This document shows, piece after piece, positions 6,680 to 10,256 of a DNA stretch of 10,256 nucleotides. The position numbers were made by a program, and so were the translations under genes. Position 1 is the first letter of the stretch, and each line of letters starts with the position of its first letter. This DNA is from Candidatus Delongbacteria bacterium (GTDB taxonomy: Bacteria > CAIWAD01 > BS150m-G50), in contig JADHUQ010000075.1 of assembly GCA_016784425.1 (NCBI GenBank), positions 1 to 10,256 on the forward strand, written 5' to 3'. The notes beneath the pieces are model-generated. The model did not search any database. It saw only the letters and a program-made list of their open reading frames with translations, and was not told the DNA's origin.

Positions 6680-8189
6680 TATTAAAACCCTGCTGGACAA
6701 TCCCGGCGACATTCCCGCTCTCTCACCTGTCGTCAGCAAGGTTTTATCCCTGATCAGATCCGAGGATGTTTCCGCCAAAGAGCTGGCAGGGGTCATTCAG
6801 AACGACAACTCCCTCACCATGAAAGTGTTGAAGGTTGTCAATTCCGCCTACTACGCCATCCCCAGCAAGATATCCACTATCGCGCAGGCGGTAGTGATTC
6901 TCGGTTTTGACACCATCAAGAATCTGGTGCTTTCCATGTCGATCCTGGAACTGCTGGTCAGCAATACCGAGCAGGTTAAGCAGGTTCAGAATCTCTGGGA
7001 ACGCTCCCTCTTCATGGCGGTTACAGCTCGTCAGATTGCTGTACGTCGTAAAGAAAAAGCCAATCCGGATGAAGCCTTCATAGCTGGTCTGCTGGCTGAT
7101 GTCGGTATGCTGATGTTTGTCCGTCATGCCGCGGACAGCTACATTCCGCTGGTGATCCGTGAGCAGGAGGGTGTGGAAGATCTGACCAGCATGGAACGGG
7201 AGATCTTCGATGTCGATCACTGCGCGGTGGGGATGAAGCTGGCGGAAAAGTGGGGATTTCCTGATAAGCTGTCCCAGCCGATCGCCTGGCATCACGATAT
7301 GACAAATGCCGATGACATGAGTGCCGAGCTGGAAGAGCTGTCACGTATCACCCTCTTCGCCCGGCGCTGCGCTTCGGTCATTTACCACCAGAACCTGGAA
7401 GACTCAATGCGGGACGCCCGGCTGCAGGCGGAAATTGCCTTCGGCATGGAGAATGACCAGCTGGATGAATTTCTGGTAGAGGTTTTTGATGAGGTGGAGA
7501 AGACCGCCGACTTTTTCGGTGTCAAGCTGGAAGAGCAGGCCAACTACATGGAAATCCTGCAGGAGGCCAACCGGAAGCTGAGCCAGATGAATCTCAGCTA
7601 CGAGCAGATGAACCAGAAACTGCGCAAAGCCAACGAGCGGGCGGAAAAACTGGCTGCACAGCTGCAGGAAGCCAACGCCAAGTTGCAGGAGCTGGTCAAC
7701 ATCGATCCTTTGACCGGCGTGCATAACCGCCGCTCCATGACACAATTTCTGGAGCACGAATATGTGCGTGCCCGTCGTTATGATAGACATCTGGCGTTGC
7801 TGCTGTTGGATATCGACCACTTCAAAAAAGTCAACGACACCTTCGGCCACCCGCAGGGCGACTCCATCCTGAGGGAGATGTCCAACCTGATCAAAGGACT
7901 TTTACGTGATACAGATATGTTGGTTCGTTATGGTGGTGAGGAGTTCCTGGTGATGTTACCGGAAGCGAAGCTTTATGCAGCCCGGATAGCGGCGGAACGG
8001 ATACGGCGTAATGTCGAAACACACGACTTTGCACATCTGCCCGATTCGACCATGCATATTACCATCTCCATCGGGGTGACGGAGCTGTTGAACGAGGAGG
8101 TCTGTAACTCAACCGAAGAGTTGATCAAAGCCGCCGATCTCAAGCTCTATGAAGCCAAGGAGAACGGCCGCAACCGTATCGCTTTCTGA
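6654..8189 (+). CDS. HDOD-GGDEF signalling protein, probable diguanylate cyclase
   Basis: The N-terminal HDOD domain (about 15-215) belongs to the HD-like output family; it includes VLKVVNSAYY, IAQAVVILGFDTIKNLVLS, AFIAGLLADVGML and AWHHD (211-215). A charged coiled coil at about 293-348 (EANRKL, KLRKANERAEKLAAQLQEA) links it to a GGDEF domain (about 350-511) with DPLTGVHNRR (351-360), DIDHFKKVND (386-395) and an intact active site GGEEF (427-431). RDTD (418-421), five residues before GGEEF, fits the inhibitory I-site. It is therefore expected to make cyclic-di-GMP from two GTP, with product feedback. The protein has no membrane helix and is predicted cytoplasmic. The signal sensed by the HDOD part is unknown. 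The start lies within the last codons of rsmD, so translational coupling is likely. Confidence 0.93.
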   Translation: MNDTLQSLDIKTLLDNPGDIPALSPVVSKVLSLIRSEDVSAKELAGVIQNDNSLTMKVLKVVNSAYYAIPSKISTIAQAVVILGFDTIKNLVLSMSILELLVSNTEQVKQVQNLWERSLFMAVTARQIAVRRKEKANPDEAFIAGLLADVGMLMFVRHAADSYIPLVIREQEGVEDLTSMEREIFDVDHCAVGMKLAEKWGFPDKLSQPIAWHHDMTNADDMSAELEELSRITLFARRCASVIYHQNLEDSMRDARLQAEIAFGMENDQLDEFLVEVFDEVEKTADFFGVKLEEQANYMEILQEANRKLSQMNLSYEQMNQKLRKANERAEKLAAQLQEANAKLQELVNIDPLTGVHNRRSMTQFLEHEYVRARRYDRHLALLLLDIDHFKKVNDTFGHPQGDSILREMSNLIKGLLRDTDMLVRYGGEEFLVMLPEAKLYAARIAAERIRRNVETHDFAHLPDSTMHITISIGVTELLNEEVCNSTEELIKAADLKLYEAKENGRNRIAF

Positions 8190-8199
8190 AGGTTTCAGA
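8185..8199. repeat. Small dyad holding both convergent stop codons
   Basis: TCTGAA (8185-8190) and TTCAGA (8194-8199) form a perfect 6-bp inverted repeat around GGT minus its last T. The plus-strand TGA (8187-8189) and the minus-strand stop (TCA at 8195-8197 on the plus strand) both lie in it. No T run is present on either side, so it is at most a weak bidirectional stop structure. Confidence 0.35.
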
Positions 8200-9550
8200 G
8201 GAATCGGTAAATATCCTGCCGTTGTATCACACCGATATAACTCTCCCCTTTGTTTACCAGGACACTTGCCGTTGCGGCGAGTACCGGCTGCAGCTCAGCC
8301 AGTGGTAAGGATGACGCCACCAGCGGCAATGGCGGCTGCATCCACTCACCCACCTTGCCACCGCTCAATTCTCGCCCCTGGAGCAACAGTGTTACTAGCT
8401 CGTCCCGATAGAGTGTGCCACTGCTGACTGAACCTTCAAGTACCGGCAGCACTTCCAGGTTATGGGTGTCCATCCTGGCCAGTGCTTCCAGCAAAGGTGT
8501 TTCCGCATTACAGGTGTAAAAGGGACGGCCAGTTATAGTGACCAGCCCCCCCGCGGTCAGGTCAGCGGTGTTTTTCAATCCGCGAGCCACCAGCCAGGAG
8601 TCGTTGTAAAGCTTGCTCAGATAACGGGAGCCGGTATCAGGCAGCGTGGTGACAATAGTAGAACCTGGCGGTAACTCCGCTGCCACTTCCAGCGCCACCT
8701 GGATTTGAGCTCCGGAAGAACCACCACAGAAGATGCCCTCCTCCCGGGCTAACCTCAGGGTCATGTCAAAAGCTGCCTGGTCACTGACCCAGCGCATTTC
8801 ATCCACCCATTGCAGTTGGAGCGATTCCGGCAGGAAGTCCTCGCCGATTCCCTCCACCAGGTAGATTTGGCCCTCCGGTTTCTCACCGGTATCAAAGTAG
8901 GTTTTGATGATAGATCCCTCCGGCTCCGCGCCGACGATGCGGACTGACGGTTTCTGCTCTTTGAGGAAACGTCCCACCCCGCTGATGGTGCCGCCGGTGC
9001 CCATCCCCATGACAAAAGCATCGACCTTGCCACCGGTCTGTTCCCAGATCTCCGGTCCGGTGGTCCGGTAATGAGTTGCAGGGTTTTCCTGGTTGCAGAA
9101 CTGATTGATCAGGATAGCGTTCGGGGTAGTCTCGGCAATTCGCCGGGCGGTACTGAGAAAAGAGTCGGGGTGTTCCGGTGGTACTTCGGTGGGCACACGG
9201 ACTACTTCACCACCCAGGCTGCGGACGATCTGCTCCCTTTCCGCCGACATCTTCCAGGGCATGACGATAATACAGCGGTAATCCTTGCGGGCTGCCACCA
9301 GCGCCAGGCCGATACCCATGTTGCCGGAAGTTGCCTCCACGATGGTTCCCCCCGGCCGCAGTTTACCGGTACGCTCAGCGGCTTCAACCAGACTGAGTGC
9401 GATCCGGTCTTTGATGGATCCACCCGGATTGGATCGCTCCAGTTTACCCAGTAGTTCCACCGGGAGATTCCCCTGTAACCTGGACAATCGGACCAGCGGG
9501 GTGTTACCAATCGTCTCCAGAATATCGTTATATATCAGTTTATGCTGCAT
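8195..9550 (-). CDS. Cystathionine beta-synthase-type PLP enzyme with C-terminal CBS domains
   Basis: This 451-residue fold-type II PLP enzyme matches cystathionine beta-synthase/cysteine synthase. The expected Schiff-base lysine is K47 in NPGGSIKDR (41-49); the substrate loop is TSGNMG (74-79); the phosphate loop is GTGGT (184-188); GGSSG (276-280) and LPDTGSRYLSKLYND (303-317) are typical of the CBS branch. The last 120 residues (about 330-451) fit a degenerate pair of CBS domains, which in other proteins bind adenosyl ligands. The reaction is either serine plus homocysteine to cystathionine, or O-acetylserine plus sulfide to cysteine; the sequence does not decide. M78 replaces the usual Thr of TSGNTG. 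No methionine- or cysteine-pathway neighbour helps. It lies 69 bases downstream of the SpoIID-like gene on the same strand. The Shine-Dalgarno sequence is weak (GGA 8 bases before the ATG). Confidence 0.92.
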   Translation of the reverse strand: MQHKLIYNDILETIGNTPLVRLSRLQGNLPVELLGKLERSNPGGSIKDRIALSLVEAAERTGKLRPGGTIVEATSGNMGIGLALVAARKDYRCIIVMPWKMSAEREQIVRSLGGEVVRVPTEVPPEHPDSFLSTARRIAETTPNAILINQFCNQENPATHYRTTGPEIWEQTGGKVDAFVMGMGTGGTISGVGRFLKEQKPSVRIVGAEPEGSIIKTYFDTGEKPEGQIYLVEGIGEDFLPESLQLQWVDEMRWVSDQAAFDMTLRLAREEGIFCGGSSGAQIQVALEVAAELPPGSTIVTTLPDTGSRYLSKLYNDSWLVARGLKNTADLTAGGLVTITGRPFYTCNAETPLLEALARMDTHNLEVLPVLEGSVSSGTLYRDELVTLLLQGRELSGGKVGEWMQPPLPLVASSLPLAELQPVLAATASVLVNKGESYIGVIQRQDIYRFL

Positions 9551-9619
9551 CGGTTGATCCGGTTAACGGTTCATTTTCCACGGAATCAATGTAAAGTTTT
9601 TGACGAAAAATACTCAGCA
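9551..9619 (-). other. Spacer between the SpoIID-like gene and the PLP enzyme gene
   Basis: The 69 bases are AT-richer than the genes. An AT-only pairing, TTTTT/AAAAA around 9597-9610, is too weak to call a terminator. On the minus strand TTTACA could be a -35 element, but no matching -10 is clear, so no promoter is called. The two genes may be co-transcribed. Confidence 0.3.
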
Positions 9620-10256
9620 TTAGAGCGCGGGAGGTGGTGAGGAGCTGCTTTTTCTGCCGCTTTCAACGGGGTGAATTTGTATTAAGACCGAACCGGGATA
9701 ATAAAATCGCAGTATTTCCCGGTAGTCGTTACCCCGCAGCGCCATTGCTGCTGCTCCCAGTTGACAGAGTCCGACACCATGTCCCCAGCCGGCACCCTTT
9801 AAGCGGAAATCATCACCAGGGCGTATCACATAAAAGAGGGCGCTGAAGAGATGGCTGGACGAGAGGGTGCGGCGTATCGTCAGCTCTTTGCCGATAACCC
9901 GTTCCTCTTTGCCGGAGACAATTCGCAACCGTTTGATTCTCCCGGAGTCGCCCCGCTCCAGCGGGACCAGGTCGTCGATCCGCTCCCAGAAAGTCCCCAG
10001 TGATTTGTTGATGATGTTGGTCAACTCCCGGTTCTTATAAGCTACTTCCCAGCGAAAGAAATCATCGGCATATCGCAACGCTGCCGGCAATTGTAAATGC
10101 CCGGTATTGCAGTGTGAAGAAAAATCTCCGTCGATCAGAAGCCGGGCTTTCTCTTCAGTATCAGCGGGGAAGGGCACAGCAGCATCACCATCCGGGAAAG
10201 AAACCAGCGTGGCAGGATCACGTTGTTCCCAGACATGCCTATACGCCTCAACTATG
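9620..10256 (-). CDS. SpoIID/LytB-domain cell-wall protein, N-terminus beyond the right edge
   Basis: The frame stays open to the right edge, so only the last 211 or so residues are visible. A GTG at 10177 is not the start, because the frame continues upstream of it. The C-terminal signature is clear: SGRIKRLRI, LSSSHLFSALFYVI, then FRLKGAGWGHGVGLCQLGA, MALRGNDYREILRFYYPGS, the hallmark of the SpoIID/LytB family. A single SHCNTG motif occurs in the middle of the visible part. In Bacillus SpoIID is a lytic transglycosylase acting on denuded peptidoglycan, and LytB is an amidase enhancer. Non-sporulating bacteria carry related proteins of mostly unknown role in the envelope. The tail ends in a Ser/Pro-rich stretch. 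The catalytic Glu of SpoIID would lie in the part not seen. Stop TAA corresponds to 9620-9622. Confidence 0.88.
   Translation of the reverse strand, partial: IVEAYRHVWEQRDPATLVSFPDGDAAVPFPADTEEKARLLIDGDFSSHCNTGHLQLPAALRYADDFFRWEVAYKNRELTNIINKSLGTFWERIDDLVPLERGDSGRIKRLRIVSGKEERVIGKELTIRRTLSSSHLFSALFYVIRPGDDFRLKGAGWGHGVGLCQLGAAAMALRGNDYREILRFYYPGSVLIQIHPVESGRKSSSSPPPAL

Noticed and set aside
8149..8427. Plus-strand open frame of 92 codons after the HDOD-GGDEF gene
   Set aside because: It begins inside that gene in another frame and runs opposite the conserved PLP enzyme.
10175..10177. GTG as the start of the SpoIID-like protein
   Set aside because: The frame continues open to the window edge with plausible residues, and the remaining protein would be too short for the family.

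Overview
The window is an ordinary-looking, gene-dense bacterial chromosome segment of middling GC (roughly mid-50s percent by eye). Six complete genes and one edge fragment are confidently placed, two long genes have no certain name, and a possible gene tail lies at the left edge. No rRNA, tRNA, CRISPR array, insertion sequence, phage gene or attachment site was seen. The organism cannot be named from sequence alone. The grpE-dnaJ adjacency without dnaK, the HrcA regulator, the membrane-anchored ComEA-like protein, the SpoIID/LytB protein in a setting with no sporulation genes and the HDOD-GGDEF protein together suggest a Gram-negative-type lineage of the FCB (Fibrobacteres-Chlorobi-Bacteroidetes) superphylum or a neighbour such as Calditrichota or Neomarinimicrobiota. 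This is an inference with low to moderate confidence.

Layout. Positions 88-3042 (+) hold a heat-shock operon: hrcA (repressor), grpE (nucleotide exchange factor of DnaK) and dnaJ (J-protein). grpE and dnaJ overlap by ATGA. dnaK is not here, and no CIRCE operator is visible in the 87 bases before hrcA. A 172-base gap (3043-3214) with two small hairpins follows. Positions 3215-6125 (+) hold three genes for predicted single-pass membrane proteins: a small anchored ComEA-like helix-hairpin-helix protein, a 441-residue protein of unknown function, and a 359-residue protein. The last has an N-terminal half that resembles the SHS2-type subdomain of PilM/GspL, followed by a basic stretch, a membrane helix and an extracytoplasmic tail. 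They look like a small uncharacterised envelope module, perhaps related to DNA uptake, type IV pili or type II secretion. rsmD (16S rRNA methyltransferase) is fused to this run by a one-base TAATG junction, and an HDOD-GGDEF signalling gene starts inside the end of rsmD, so 3215-8189 may be one transcript.

The right end is on the minus strand. A cystathionine beta-synthase-type PLP enzyme with a C-terminal CBS-domain region (8195-9550) lies downstream of the C-terminal part of a SpoIID/LytB cell-wall protein (9620 to the window edge). The plus-strand and minus-strand blocks converge with only 5 bases between the two stop codons.

Most novel content: the middle three-gene envelope module, especially the 359-residue PilM/GspL-like protein that appears to lack the second half of the actin-like fold, and the unassigned 441-residue protein beside it. 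Smaller points are a Thr-to-Met change in the substrate loop of the PLP enzyme, an atypical C-terminal signature in GrpE, long G runs inside dnaJ, and a dyad that contains both convergent stop codons.
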